A DNA stretch of 64,000 nucleotides from Microcoleus sp. FACHB-61 (GCA_014695295.1 JACJNY010000051.1:1-64000); one strand, 5' to 3'; positions 21,374-32,325 are shown, numbered from the stretch's first letter. The notes: generated by a model from the letters alone, not told the origin. Numbers and translations: made by a program.

Positions 21374-21811
21374 ATGCGGAAATATATCATTTTTAAGGCT
21401 CAATCGATGTCAGCAGAAGGCTGGGAAAATAGAATGTTGGCTCACACTGGGGCAACAACTGATATTCTCTGCGAGTATTATGATTCCTCTGACGAACCCC
21501 TACCTCAACCGGGGAATCGTCCCTACGAGTTTTACCGCATAGAAGAGTTCGACGATCCGCAATTCCCCGATAGCGATACTCACTATCGAGTCGGAGATTG
21601 GGAAGTTGTCAGGGTGGAACAATACCCCACTGAGGCACCAGGAAGCAACTACGATTTGATTGCTGTATGTTATTGTCAGTACGCACCTAAACCTAGTCCG
21701 CTGATGCCAGTCCCAAGTGCTCGTATTTCGATCGACTCGTTTGGAGGAGATGAGGCAGCTTATCAGCAATATCTTGAGAATAACGCTAAATCTGAGGTTT
21801 ATTCGCCTTGA
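21374..21811 (+). CDS. Hypothetical protein, second gene of a small operon
   Basis: 145 residues, acidic, rich in Tyr, Pro and Asp; no signal peptide or membrane span; family not recognised. It follows the 67-residue gene by 2 bases, so the two are likely co-translated. No catalytic motif is evident. A toxin-antitoxin or immunity-type role is conceivable from the arrangement, but nothing in the sequence supports it directly. Confidence 0.6.
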   Translation: MRKYIIFKAQSMSAEGWENRMLAHTGATTDILCEYYDSSDEPLPQPGNRPYEFYRIEEFDDPQFPDSDTHYRVGDWEVVRVEQYPTEAPGSNYDLIAVCYCQYAPKPSPLMPVPSARISIDSFGGDEAAYQQYLENNAKSEVYSP

Positions 21812-21848
21812 AAATGAGAAGTATCCCAAGCCTAGATTAATGCCGTAC

Positions 21849-22073
21849 TTATCGTCCCCGTTTCTTTACTTGTTCATAGGGAAAACAATCAATAACGTTA
21901 GATAGCATATAACTACCTTTGGAATCGGATTCCATCAGTTCCAAGTAGACAGTCTTGGGAACTTCAAAGTATCGATAGGTTTTGCCACTATTGAAAACAA
22001 CCTCCAGGGTAGACGTAGTTTCGTCATAACCCACAGCTTCGATCATGCTAGATTCGACTGCTTGTAGTTTCAT
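21849..22073 (-). CDS. KTSC-domain protein
   Basis: 74 residues that are nearly all a KTSC domain, named for its conserved Lys, Tyr, Ser and Cys residues. Visible: SSMIEAVGYDE, the FNSGKTYRYFEVP strand and SDSKGSYMLSNVI. These small proteins occur in prophages and accessory regions and may bind nucleic acid or act with ribosome-associated factors; function is unknown. It is convergent with the preceding hypothetical operon. Confidence 0.8.
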   Translation of the reverse strand: MKLQAVESSMIEAVGYDETTSTLEVVFNSGKTYRYFEVPKTVYLELMESDSKGSYMLSNVIDCFPYEQVKKRGR

Positions 22074-22207
22074 GATTTCCCGATCAGTAAGGCTACCTGG
22101 AAAAAACAGAATACCCAGATTCCCGACTTATTTAAGAAGTCAGGGCTCTCAAGTGCGATCGCGCCTTATTTCCCCTAAAATAACTTTTACTAGACCCCCA
22201 ATCCTTC

Positions 22208-22233
22208 AATCTAAAATCCAAAATCTAAAATCG
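22208..22233. repeat. Heptameric repeat immediately before cpcT
   Basis: Imperfect AATCTAA/AATCCAA units run up to 2 bases before the cpcT ATG. No Shine-Dalgarno motif is present in this leader. Confidence 0.75.
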
Positions 22234-22235
22234 AA

Positions 22236-22826
22236 ATGACTCATTCCACCGATATCGTCACCCTGGCCCGCTGGATGGCCGCCGACTTCAGCAACCAAGC
22301 CCAAGCCTTTGAAAACCCGCCCTTCTTCGCCCACATCCGCGTCTGCATGAGACCTTTGCCCGTGGAAGTTCTGGATGGGCTCAGCTTGTACCTAGAACAA
22401 GCCTACGATATCGAACTGCACGTACCGTACCGAGTCCGAGTGCTAAAATTAGTCCCGACGGGCGATCGAATCGACATCGAAAATTATGCCATAGAAAACG
22501 AAGAACAATTCTACGGCGCTGCCCGCGACCCGCAACGGCTGCAAGAAATCAAAAAAGCACAACTGACACTTCTCCCGGGCTGTAGCTTTATTACGCAGTG
22601 GACGGGCAACAGCTTCAAAGGGTCTGTCGAACCCGGAAAAGGCTGCATGGTGGTCAGAAAAGGCAAAAAAACCTATTTAGACAGCGAATTCGAGATTGAC
22701 CAACACAAATTTATTAGCCACGATCGCGGACGTGACCCAGAAACCGACGCCCACGTCTGGGGAGCCCTCGCCGGCCCCTTTGAATTCACCCGCCGCGCCA
22801 GTTTCGCCGAGGAAATTCCGGTTTAA
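22236..22826 (+). CDS. cpcT: Phycobiliprotein chromophore lyase CpcT/CpeT
   Basis: 196-residue lyase that attaches phycocyanobilin to Cys153 of the phycocyanin beta subunit (CpcT) or the equivalent phycoerythrin site (CpeT). The N-terminus TLARWMAADFSNQAQAFENP, the central NEEQFYGAARDPQRL and the WTGNSFKGSVEPGKGC loop are family hallmarks. The match to CpcT in memory is close, so I favour cpcT over cpeT. It shows the host builds phycobilisomes. No other phycobilisome gene is adjacent. Confidence 0.88.
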   Translation: MTHSTDIVTLARWMAADFSNQAQAFENPPFFAHIRVCMRPLPVEVLDGLSLYLEQAYDIELHVPYRVRVLKLVPTGDRIDIENYAIENEEQFYGAARDPQRLQEIKKAQLTLLPGCSFITQWTGNSFKGSVEPGKGCMVVRKGKKTYLDSEFEIDQHKFISHDRGRDPETDAHVWGALAGPFEFTRRASFAEEIPV

Positions 22827-22933
22827 TCCAAAAAAACTGAGTCCCTCCTGGGCAAACACGCTTGATTAAAGGTTCAGAATGCACCATTACCTGGTACATT
22901 AACCCAGTATTGGCAAGCAAGATTCACCGTTGA

Positions 22934-24085
<1,152 letters not shown>

Positions 24086-24640
24086 GTTCTGGTATCTACC
24101 TGCGGGATAAGAGATTTTTTAACGAACCGCGAAGGCGCGAAGGGCGCGAAGTAAGAGAAAAGAAGGGAAGAGAGGAGAAGGGTTCGCAAGTTCTGAATCG
24201 ATTTCGCTGTAGATTACTTTTTTCATATCTATCTTTTTTATCTCTTGCTCTGTGTTCTCTGCGTCCTCTGCGCTTAATTGAAAAATGGCATAAGGTTTTT
24301 ACTGCTGGCTTTTTGGGAATAAATGCCGTGAAAAGTCTAATTCTCATTCTGTTGCTTTTGGCTGTTCGGCCCGGATTTTGAGCCTATGCAGTTTGTGCTT
24401 ATTATTTAATACCGGAATGGGCTGCAATAACGGCGAGTAATCAAAATTACCGCGCCCGTTAGCGAAGCCCCATATGCTACTGGAGCAGAAATATCAATTG
24501 CCAGAACAGCACAGGAAATTCACAGAATTAATTGCTTGGCCGAAGGTGTGGGATTGCTTTTAGGTGGGATAATTGTATCGAGCGGAATTCACGGAGTTTG
24601 TATGTTGCCCCCAGAAACATCACGAGAGTAATTAGTTGTG
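24086..24640. other. Intergenic region with dispersed GAACCGCGAAGGCGC-type repeat
   Basis: 24118-24150 carries AACGAACCGCGAAGGCGCGA, a motif repeated at 33340. 24255-24272 (CTCTGCGTCCTCTGCGC) is close to its reverse complement, so the block may be a degenerate palindromic element. 24481-24630 has open frames without a recognised product, possibly decayed coding DNA. No supported gene. Confidence 0.5.
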
Positions 24641-25279
24641 GTGAAGCTGCTAACAGAACCCTACTGAAACCAGGCAAGTAAATGGCCGAAAACCGGTCGT
24701 CACATTCTGGCACAATTTGATGAACATACGGTCGTAGTGTACCAAGCCTACCGTCCGGCGATCGGTCATTTTGCAGCGAAAAATGGTTATTTCGGCGGGG
24801 AATTCAGCCTGAATCGTATGAGTTGGATTAAGCCAAACTTTCTATGGATGATGTATCGATCGGCATGGGGTACTTCATCGGGTCAAGAAGTAATTCTTGC
24901 TATTTGGCTAAAGCGCTCGGCGTGGGACGAAATTTTAGCATCGGCTGTCCATTCTAATTTCGTTCCAGCAGTGTATGGAAGCGAAAAAGAATGGCAACAA
25001 GCTGTTAAAAATTCGGCTGTACGGCTGCAATGGGACCCGGACCATCACCCAAATGGATCGAAAATGGATCGGCGGGCAATTCAACTCGGTTTGCGCGGCA
25101 GTGTTTTAGCTAGTTACGCGCGAGAATGGATTGTTAAAATTGAGGATATTTCCCAATTCGTACAGCAACAGCGTCAATATAACGGAGGCGATAGCACGCA
25201 ATTACTGACTCCTTGTGAGACAGTGTATCCTGTCATCGACCCCGACATCTTCCAGAGGCTAGGATTATCGGCTCTCTAA
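24641..25279 (+). pseudogene. DUF4291 protein gene with early in-frame stop
   Basis: In one frame, GTG at 24641 gives KLLTEPY, then TGA at 24665-24667, then NQASKWPKTGRHILAQFDEH and VVVYQAYRPAIG through to a TAA ending at 25279. The DUF4291 family normally starts with a TEPY...WP...GRHILAQFD segment, so the stop replaces a residue inside the conserved N-terminus. The remaining frame is full length and conserved, so the mutation looks recent. Re-initiation downstream (for example GTG at 24737) could still give a shortened protein. Function is unknown. It sits between sqdB and sqdX and ends 10 bases before the sqdX ATG. Confidence 0.7.
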
Positions 25280-25289
25280 GTAACTTACT

Positions 25290-26423
25290 ATGAAAATTGC
25301 TCTTTTCACTGAAACATTTCTGCCGAAAATAGACGGCATTGTTACCAGACTGATTCACACTGTAGATCACTTGCAGCGCGCGGGCGAACAAGTTCTGATA
25401 TTTTCTCCAGATTACGGGATTAAAGAATACAAAGGCGCCCGAGTTTACGGTGTGGAGGGTTTGCCTTTGCCCATGTACCCGGAACTGAAAATGGCACTTC
25501 CTTCTCCGGCTGTAGGTCGCCAATTAGAGCAGTTTAAACCGGATATTATTCACGTTGTCAATCCCGCTATTTTGGGATTGGGCGGTATATATTACGGCAA
25601 AAAGTTGAACATTCCGATTTTGGCTTCTTACCACACGCATTTGCCGAAATATTTGCACCACTACGGTTTTGGTGTCCTCGAACCTTTATTGTGGGAATTG
25701 CTCAAAGGTGCTCACAATCAAGCAGAACTGAATTTGTGTACTTCTACAGCAATGGTGGAGGAACTCAGAAACCACGGGATCGATCGGGTAGATTTGTGGC
25801 AGCGGGGCGTAGATACTGAAATGTTTGTCCCGGAATTGGCAAGTCGAGAAATGCGATCGCGCCTTTCTGAAAATAACCCAGACAGTCCCCTGTTGCTGTA
25901 CGTCGGCCGCCTCGGTGCTGAAAAAGAAATCGAACGCATCAAACCAGTCCTCGAAGCGATTCCCGACGCCCGCCTCGCCCTAGTGGGAGACGGCCCGCAC
26001 CGCCAAACCCTCGAACAATATTTTGCCGGCACCCCCACTAATTTTGTCGGCTACCTCAAGGGGCAAGAACTCGCAACAGCTTACGCATCGGCCGACGCCT
26101 TCATTTTTCCCTCCCGCACCGAAACCCTGGGCTTAGTGCTCCTAGAAGCAATGGCTGCGGGGACGCCCGTAGTGGCGGCGCGCAGCGGCGGAATTCCCGA
26201 TATAGTCACCGACGGCGTTAACGGATATTTATTTGACCCCGCCGACGAAGGAGGATCTCTGACGGCCACCCAGCGTCTGTTTGCGAATCCCGAAGAACGG
26301 GAAACCCTGCGCCAAAACGCTCGCCGAGAAGCGGAACGCTGGGGTTGGGCCGCCGCCGCCGCACAACTGCAGCGCTACTATCAATCAGTGGTATTTGCCC
26401 AGTCTGTTCCCAGAGCGGCCTAA
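25290..26423 (+). CDS. sqdX: Sulfoquinovosyl-diacylglycerol synthase (GT4 glycosyltransferase)
   Basis: Transfers sulfoquinovose from UDP-sulfoquinovose to diacylglycerol, the last step of SQDG synthesis, at the membrane. It is 377 residues. GT4 features: N-terminal FTETFLPKIDGIVTRL, YHTHLPKYLHHYG, the GRLGAEKEI sugar-nucleotide motif, and the E-x7-E motif in SRTETLGLVLLEAMAAG. The pairing with sqdB supports the assignment over other GT4 enzymes. The C-terminus is rich in Ala and Arg. Confidence 0.93.
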   Translation: MKIALFTETFLPKIDGIVTRLIHTVDHLQRAGEQVLIFSPDYGIKEYKGARVYGVEGLPLPMYPELKMALPSPAVGRQLEQFKPDIIHVVNPAILGLGGIYYGKKLNIPILASYHTHLPKYLHHYGFGVLEPLLWELLKGAHNQAELNLCTSTAMVEELRNHGIDRVDLWQRGVDTEMFVPELASREMRSRLSENNPDSPLLLYVGRLGAEKEIERIKPVLEAIPDARLALVGDGPHRQTLEQYFAGTPTNFVGYLKGQELATAYASADAFIFPSRTETLGLVLLEAMAAGTPVVAARSGGIPDIVTDGVNGYLFDPADEGGSLTATQRLFANPEERETLRQNARREAERWGWAAAAAQLQRYYQSVVFAQSVPRAA

Positions 26424-27002
26424 ATGTCCGGATCTGTATCACCTTTAAACATCACCGGCAGCTTAGCTTCGCTGTTCGATCGTCAGTTGGTAGCGAGGAG
26501 GGATGTCCTCAAAGACCGATCGAACTTTTTTGCTGCATAAATTACCGTCGCTATCCTGCTGTTGCGTTTACTATTAAACTATGAGTAGCTCTGTAGGAAT
26601 GCCTTGCGCGCTGCTTTCATAGCGCCCTTTACCTGACCGGATACGGTCGCCGAGTGCGCTAAAATAGTCACACCGCCCAGCAGCAGAGCACAGAGCGTCA
26701 AATCCACATTGCACTCTCGATCGAACCAAAGCCTGGGAGCTACTTTTCAGGCGGGCACTATTCCGAACTCAAGTTCAGCTTTAATTGACGAACCCTCATC
26801 AGTATCGAGGTTGTAAAAAAGATTGATCGAGGATACATAACAAGCAAACAGAAGTTGCGTGCGCCACTTTTGAACTCACGATTCATGAAAGCGACAAGCG
26901 AGTGTCGGCGCGTTTCCAAACAACTTAAATCGTTTGTACCGCCGCAGAATCAAGCGCCGATCGACCTGCGGTCAGTCTACCCCTCTGAGAAAGCAGTTAA
27001 TC
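26424..27002. other. Intergenic region upstream of cyaB-like gene
   Basis: About 580 bases with no recognisable gene, repeat array or terminator. It presumably holds the promoter of the cyclase gene. Confidence 0.4.
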
Positions 27003-29678
27003 ATGACATTCTCCAATGCAGGTAGCGTTCTGGCTACACTGACTCAAGTCAATTTTATGGGGGCATTGACCTCCCGTGTTAAGAGCCTGCCAGTTCCTGA
27101 ATTAGTGTGCCTGCTGGACTTTATCACGGCTGAATTTCAGCAATTTATCCGGGCGATGGACCTGATTAACAATGAAGCACTCGAAACTCTCTTAGAGCAA
27201 CTGTTAGATGCCTTCACTGTCAAAATTGGTCAAATTCTGCAAGCAGACCGGACAACAATTTTTTTGGTTGACTCCAACAAAAATCAACTGTGGCACAAAA
27301 CAGTCGATGCACTTGGCGAACCTTTAGAAATTCGTTTGCCGATGGATGCAGGCATTTTAGGCTACGTAGCCACAACCGGAAAATCGATAAATGTCGCGTC
27401 GGCTCGATCGCACGAGCATTTTAATTCCGAAGTAGACGCACCACCGGGCTACCAGATCGAGACCATCCTCTGTATGCCGATTTTTAGCAGCAAGAGCCAA
27501 GACGAACCCGTAGCGGTGGTCAGACTCTTAAATAAAGCTGGCAATGTCCCCTTTAACGAGGAAGACGAACAGCAGTTCAAGGCTTTTGCAGATTCGATCG
27601 GGATTATTCTCGAAAGCTGTCAGTCTTTCTACGTCGTGGCCCGCAACCAGCGAGGGGTTGCCGCACTGTTGAGAGCCACGACGACTTTGGGTCAAAGTCT
27701 TGACTTGGAAACAACTTTGCGCGCTGTCATGGATCAAGCTCGCGACTTGATGCAGGCCGATCGCAGCACGCTATTTTTGTTAAATCGGGAAACCAACGAA
27801 CTATGGACAAAAGTCGCCAAGGCCGACGGCACAACGATGGTAGATCTCCGCATTCCTGCTAATAAGGGAATTGCTGGCTACGTGGCTTCAACCGGTCAAC
27901 CTCTAAATATTACAGATGCTTACGACGATCCCCGCTTTGACCCTTCTACTGACGGGCAAACGGGATACCGCACTCGGACTGTCTTGTGTATGCCGGTGCA
28001 TAACGCTAAAGGTGAGCTGATTGGGGTGACTCAGCTAATTAATAAGAACCAAGGTACTTTCACCCCTTCCGACGAAGAGTTTTTGCGAGCGTTTAATTCC
28101 CAAGCAGGAATGGCGCTGCAAAATTCTCAACTGTTTCAGAACGTGATGGTGGAAAAGCAGTATCAAAAAGATATGCTGCAAAGTCTTTCAGATGCAGTAA
28201 TTTCCACCGATTTACAGGGGCGAGTTGTAACGATTAACGAAGCGGCGCTGGAATTGTTGGGCTGTCCGGTAAATCAAGATAAAAGCAAACACAATCCCCA
28301 GATTTGGGAAGACAAACTGATCGACCGCTATGTTTGGGAAGTTGTGCCGATCGAAAATTTGCAATTTCGACTCGAAGACAGTCTCAACAATGCTGCAAGA
28401 CATTACGTTCCCGAACAAACTTTAACTTTGGGACTGTTGGTAGAAAAAACGTTTTGTTCCGCAGAAACAGCAGCAGCAAAAACAGAAGCAGAAACAGAAG
28501 AAGAAACTTACATTTTGGCCGTGCCCGATCGCACTAACCCGAATTTATATTACGCTTGGGGCGAAAACAGCGCGTGGACTGAGGAAGTAGCGCAGGCAGA
28601 ATTAGCTAATTCCCAATCTCTATTTTCGCTGCCCAATGCCGCCCGGTATCATCCTTATTGTCCGCTGCCCATCCCCGCGTCTCGAATTAAACTAATTGAA
28701 CGCAGTTTGAATTTGACTGTCAACCCGCTGATAAATCCAGAAGGCGGCGTGCGCGGCGGTTTAGTGGTACTCGAAGACATCAGCCACGAAAAGCGGATGA
28801 AAAATACGATGTACCGCTACCTGACTCCTGGAGTCGTAGATAAAGTGATGGCCTTGGGCGAAGGCGCCCTGATGGTGGGCGAACGCAAAGAAGTGACTAT
28901 TTTATTTTCCGACATTCGCGGCTACACCACGCTGACCGAAAATCTGGGAGCGTCCGATGTCGTATCCCTGCTGAACGAGTATTTTGAGACGATGGTGGAG
29001 GCCGTTTTCCACTACGAAGGCACTTTAGACAAGTTTATCGGCGATGCTTTAATGGCGGTGTTCGGCGCGCCCCTGCCGCTGAATCCCCCGGAAAGTCACG
29101 GTTGGATGGCGGTGCAGTCGGCTTTAGATATGCGCCGGCGTTTGAAAGAGTTTAATGATTCTCGACCGGGCGCTGATCCGTTTCGCTTCGGAATTGGGAT
29201 TAGTTCCGGAGAGGTGGTTTCGGGAAATATTGGTTCCCAAAAGCGGATGGATTACACGGTAATCGGGGATGCGGTGAATTTGAGTTCCCGCTTGGAACAG
29301 CTTACAAAAGAGTACGGCTGCGATATAATTTTGAGCGAATTTACTTACAGTTTGTGCCGCGAAGGGATTTGGGTGCGAGAGTTGGACAAGGTGCGGGTTA
29401 AGGGCAAAAATCAGGCGGTCGGTATTTACGAGTTGCTGCAAAATACTTCTGAACCCATCGACGGGGAAACCGTTCGCTTTTTGGAACTTTACAGCAACGG
29501 TAGGAATGCTTATATTGCCAGAAATTTTCACAAAGCTATTAGTTATTTTGAAGCGGCTTTAGCGATGCGACCGACCGATCGACCTGTGGAAGTTCACATC
29601 GAGCGATCCCTGAGTTATTTGGAAATACCCCCGCCCGAAGATTGGGACGGCGTGCATACTATCAGAACCAAGCCGTAA
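27003..29678 (+). CDS. cyaB: GAF-GAF-PAS class III adenylate cyclase (CyaB type)
   Basis: About 891 residues from ATG at 27003 (an upstream in-frame extension to 26934 is less likely). Two GAF domains (about 65-215 and 235-390) each keep the cyclic-nucleotide NKFDE motif: NK...F...DE in LLNKAGNVPFNEEDE and INKNQGTFTPSDEE. A PAS region follows (about 395-600). The cyclase domain (about 625-800) has metal Asps in LFSDIRGYTTL and KFIGDALMAVFG, adenine-selecting Lys (KFIGD) and Thr (DYTVIGDAVN), and the Asn/Arg pair (NLSSRLE). A TPR-like tail ends it. Anabaena CyaB1/CyaB2 have this order and are cAMP-activated, so positive autoregulation by cAMP is likely. Confidence 0.9.
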   Translation: MTFSNAGSVLATLTQVNFMGALTSRVKSLPVPELVCLLDFITAEFQQFIRAMDLINNEALETLLEQLLDAFTVKIGQILQADRTTIFLVDSNKNQLWHKTVDALGEPLEIRLPMDAGILGYVATTGKSINVASARSHEHFNSEVDAPPGYQIETILCMPIFSSKSQDEPVAVVRLLNKAGNVPFNEEDEQQFKAFADSIGIILESCQSFYVVARNQRGVAALLRATTTLGQSLDLETTLRAVMDQARDLMQADRSTLFLLNRETNELWTKVAKADGTTMVDLRIPANKGIAGYVASTGQPLNITDAYDDPRFDPSTDGQTGYRTRTVLCMPVHNAKGELIGVTQLINKNQGTFTPSDEEFLRAFNSQAGMALQNSQLFQNVMVEKQYQKDMLQSLSDAVISTDLQGRVVTINEAALELLGCPVNQDKSKHNPQIWEDKLIDRYVWEVVPIENLQFRLEDSLNNAARHYVPEQTLTLGLLVEKTFCSAETAAAKTEAETEEETYILAVPDRTNPNLYYAWGENSAWTEEVAQAELANSQSLFSLPNAARYHPYCPLPIPASRIKLIERSLNLTVNPLINPEGGVRGGLVVLEDISHEKRMKNTMYRYLTPGVVDKVMALGEGALMVGERKEVTILFSDIRGYTTLTENLGASDVVSLLNEYFETMVEAVFHYEGTLDKFIGDALMAVFGAPLPLNPPESHGWMAVQSALDMRRRLKEFNDSRPGADPFRFGIGISSGEVVSGNIGSQKRMDYTVIGDAVNLSSRLEQLTKEYGCDIILSEFTYSLCREGIWVRELDKVRVKGKNQAVGIYELLQNTSEPIDGETVRFLELYSNGRNAYIARNFHKAISYFEAALAMRPTDRPVEVHIERSLSYLEIPPPEDWDGVHTIRTKP

Positions 29679-29825
29679 ATTATATCACATCCAAGTGTTC
29701 AAAAGTAAAAAGATTGCATAAACTTTTGAAATATTCCTTATGACAGAGTTAACAAGTGGAAAAATGTGAAAACATAAATCGGACACCTAATTAAAGTTAG
29801 TATTTATTTGCAGGCTAACAATTAA

Positions 29826-30968
29826 ATGAATTATTTATCTGTTCCGAATGCCACAAAAGCCGATCGCATTCTGGTAGTAGATGACGCACCAGATAATGTT
29901 TTGTTGGTACAGACAATTCTGGAAGAAGAAGGTTACGAAATTAGCACGGCCGAGAACGGCTTTTCTGCCTTGAGCCAAATTGACAAGTCAGCCCCGGATT
30001 TGGTACTGCTAGACGTGATGATGCCGGGGATGGACGGTTACGAAGTCACCAAGCGAATCCGACAAAATAAGGAATTGCCCTTTATCCCGATTTTGCTGAT
30101 CACGGCTCACGACAGTGCGAGCGTAGTCCAGGGATTGGACATGGGAGCAGACGATTTCATTCGCAAACCAGTGGAAATGGACGAACTGCTGGCGAGGGTA
30201 CGATCGCTCCTGCGGCTAAAACACAGCGTAGACGAGCGCAATACGATCGCCCTCCAGCGCGAAGATTTTGTCTCCAGGCTCGCTCACGACTTGCGGACGC
30301 CCCTGGTAGCAGCCGATCGAATGCTAACTTTAATGCAGCAGGGAGCTTTGGGAGAAATTTCGCTTCCCATGCGCGACGCTTTCGGGACGATGGTTCGCAG
30401 CAACCAAAACCTGATCGCGATGGTAAATATGCTGCTGGAAGTCTACCGCTACGAAGCAGGCCGCAAATCCCTCAGTTTCGCTCCCGTGGACTTGCGCCAG
30501 CTCATTACTGAGGTAGCTGAAGAACTAGCTCCCCTAGCCGATGCTAAAGGTTTGTCCGTAAATTTAGACTTGACAGAAAGTGCAGAAAGCGCTCCGATTG
30601 CGAAGTACCCGGGCGATCGTCTGGAACTGCACCGCTTGCTGACAAATTTAATCGGAAATGCCATTAAATTCACTGACAGCGGCTCAATAGATGTCCGCTT
30701 AAAAGCTGCCGATTCACCTGCTTATACTAGCTTCAAAAACCAACCGCTGGCATGGGTAATCATAGAAATCCAAGACACCGGCGCCGGCATTTCTCCCACC
30801 GAAAAAGCAAAGTTATTTGAAAGGTTTGGCCCGGGAACTCACAAGAGATCCGGTACAGGTTTGGGATTACACCTCTGCCGCCAAATAGTCGAAGCTCACC
30901 GCGGCACGATCGAGGTAAAATCAGAGTTGGGCAAAGGCAGTTTGTTTACTATTCGCTTGCCTTGTTAG
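29826..30968 (+). CDS. Receiver-histidine kinase (REC-HisKA-HATPase)
   Basis: 380 residues, soluble. An N-terminal receiver domain (about 13-130; DD pair in VVDDAPDN, phosphoacceptor D63 in LLDVMMPGMDG, Lys in DFIRKPVE) is fused directly to a kinase core with H154 (LAHDLRTPL), N box NLIGNAIKFTD, G1 DTGAGI and G2 GTGLGLH. Such orphan kinases take input from another kinase via the receiver domain. It lies 147 bases after the adenylate cyclase on the same strand, so the two may be linked. Confidence 0.92.
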   Translation: MNYLSVPNATKADRILVVDDAPDNVLLVQTILEEEGYEISTAENGFSALSQIDKSAPDLVLLDVMMPGMDGYEVTKRIRQNKELPFIPILLITAHDSASVVQGLDMGADDFIRKPVEMDELLARVRSLLRLKHSVDERNTIALQREDFVSRLAHDLRTPLVAADRMLTLMQQGALGEISLPMRDAFGTMVRSNQNLIAMVNMLLEVYRYEAGRKSLSFAPVDLRQLITEVAEELAPLADAKGLSVNLDLTESAESAPIAKYPGDRLELHRLLTNLIGNAIKFTDSGSIDVRLKAADSPAYTSFKNQPLAWVIIEIQDTGAGISPTEKAKLFERFGPGTHKRSGTGLGLHLCRQIVEAHRGTIEVKSELGKGSLFTIRLPC

Positions 30969-31118
30969 AGCGGTATAATTAACTCTAGCTTTGGGGTGCA
31001 AAATGCGCACATTACTACAGATAAATTGTAATTGTAGGGTGCGCCATAAGCACCTAATCGAATTATGGTTAATTTACCGGATGTCATATAATTACTTGGC
31101 AACCGAATTTATGGCAAT

Positions 31119-31949
31119 ATGTCTAACTGTCCAGTGTGCGGTGCTGAATACATAGAAGAAAAAGCAGAGTTTTGCTCGATTTGCGGCTGGGATGTGACTC
31201 CCTACCCGCAGCGTGCTAAGCCTTCCAAAACTTATTTAAAAAAAGAACAAGTTAGATTGCAGTGGGCAAAACAAATGTGGGAATTGACCCGCAATCAACA
31301 AAATTGGTCAGCCAAATTTGATGAGTTGCATGGGGAATTGCAACAAGGTGCGATCGCCCGCACGTACCTGCAATCTCAGTTAGAATGGGTTTTGTACCGC
31401 CTCGAACAACTAAACCCCGAATTGATTGTCAGCACTCTACAGCGGCTGGAAGACAAAATAGGCGCCATACCTGACCAAACTCCGGCTATCTCTGAAGTGG
31501 GGATGGACTACCGGCAACTGACAAAGCTATTAGAAACCGGAAAATGGCGCAAAGCTGACGAACACACTTGGGAAATCTTGCTGCAAATCGCTGTCAGGGA
31601 AGACGAAGGTTGGCTGAGTGCAGACGATATTGACAGTTTTCCTCCTACAGACCTTCGCACGATCGACCAACTTTGGCAACAATACAGCAGCGGGCGGTTC
31701 GGGTTGAGCGTGCAGCAGCAGATTTGGGAAAGTACCGAGGCAAATTATACTGAATTTTGCGATCGAGTTGGCTGGCGAGTCAAGGAAAATTGGAAATATT
31801 ACAGCGAGCTCTCCTTCAACGAAAATGCTCCCCCCGGACATCTCCCCGTCACCGCATGGAGACAGCGCGCCTGTTACGGTGCGGGTAAACTCACCGCAGC
31901 AGAAAACTTTGCCCGCATCGCTGCGAAACTTGCAACTGGCGATCGGTAA
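31119..31949 (+). CDS. GUN4-domain protein with N-terminal zinc ribbon
   Basis: 276 residues. Residues 1-25 form a zinc ribbon with two CxxC pairs (CPVCGAEY and CSICGWD). A charged helical linker follows, then a GUN4 domain (about 130-270): MDYRQLTKLLETGKWRKADE, the DIDSFPPTDLRTIDQLW segment, SGRFGLSVQQQIW and the C-terminal GHLP. GUN4 proteins bind porphyrins and can stimulate Mg-chelatase; cyanobacteria have several GUN4-like paralogues, and this zinc-ribbon variant is probably not the Mg-chelatase partner itself. It lies 60 bases before the tRNA gene. Confidence 0.88.
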   Translation: MSNCPVCGAEYIEEKAEFCSICGWDVTPYPQRAKPSKTYLKKEQVRLQWAKQMWELTRNQQNWSAKFDELHGELQQGAIARTYLQSQLEWVLYRLEQLNPELIVSTLQRLEDKIGAIPDQTPAISEVGMDYRQLTKLLETGKWRKADEHTWEILLQIAVREDEGWLSADDIDSFPPTDLRTIDQLWQQYSSGRFGLSVQQQIWESTEANYTEFCDRVGWRVKENWKYYSELSFNENAPPGHLPVTAWRQRACYGAGKLTAAENFARIAAKLATGDR

Positions 31950-32009
31950 TCATCACAAAAAAAAATCAAAATCGACATTAACTGCTATAATCAAAACGGT
32001 TTAGCAACT

Positions 32010-32325
32010 GGGGCTGTGGCTCAGATGGATAGAGCAAGCGCCTCCTGAAGAATCGGGCACCCTGCGAGGAAACTCTGGGAGTGAATGTGATCAAATTTGG
32101 TGAAACCTAAAGAGTTCATGGGTTCCTATGACTCTAAGGCAATACCAAGCCAAGCCTGAGTTCATGGCGATTAAACAATCGCCTATATTGAAATCAGGAA
32201 GGTTTAGAGACTAGACGGTCACCACCTAAAGGCTGCAAGCCTATGGTGAAGGTATAGTCCGGAGAGTGGGGAAACTCACACAAATCTGAAGCGCTAGGTC
32301 GCCGGTTCGAACCCGGCCAGTCCCG
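32010..32325 (+). tRNA. tRNA-Arg(CCU), interrupted by a group I intron
   Basis: The exons fold as a complete tRNA. Acceptor stem GGGGCTG (32010-32016) pairs with CAGTCCC (32318-32324), discriminator G at 32325. D stem GCTC/GAGC. Anticodon stem AGCGC (32037-32041) pairs with GCGCT (32291-32295). T stem GCCGG/CCGGC with loop TTCGAAC. The anticodon CCT (32044-32046) reads AGG codons. An intron splits the loop after position 36. CCA is not encoded. Confidence 0.95.
32047..32288 (+). ncRNA. Group I intron in the tRNA-Arg(CCU) anticodon loop
   Basis: 242 bases, no internal coding frame. The 5' splice site follows a U (U36) and the intron ends in G, as group I rules require. GGGAG at 32077-32081 could be the internal guide pairing with the exon CTCCT, with a U-G pair at the splice site. 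The catalytic core P7 segments appear as AGACTAGACGGTC and GGTATAGTCCGG, flanking a P8 hairpin (CACCACC...GGTG). Group I introns in this tRNA are known in some cyanobacteria and alpha-proteobacteria. Confidence 0.9.
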
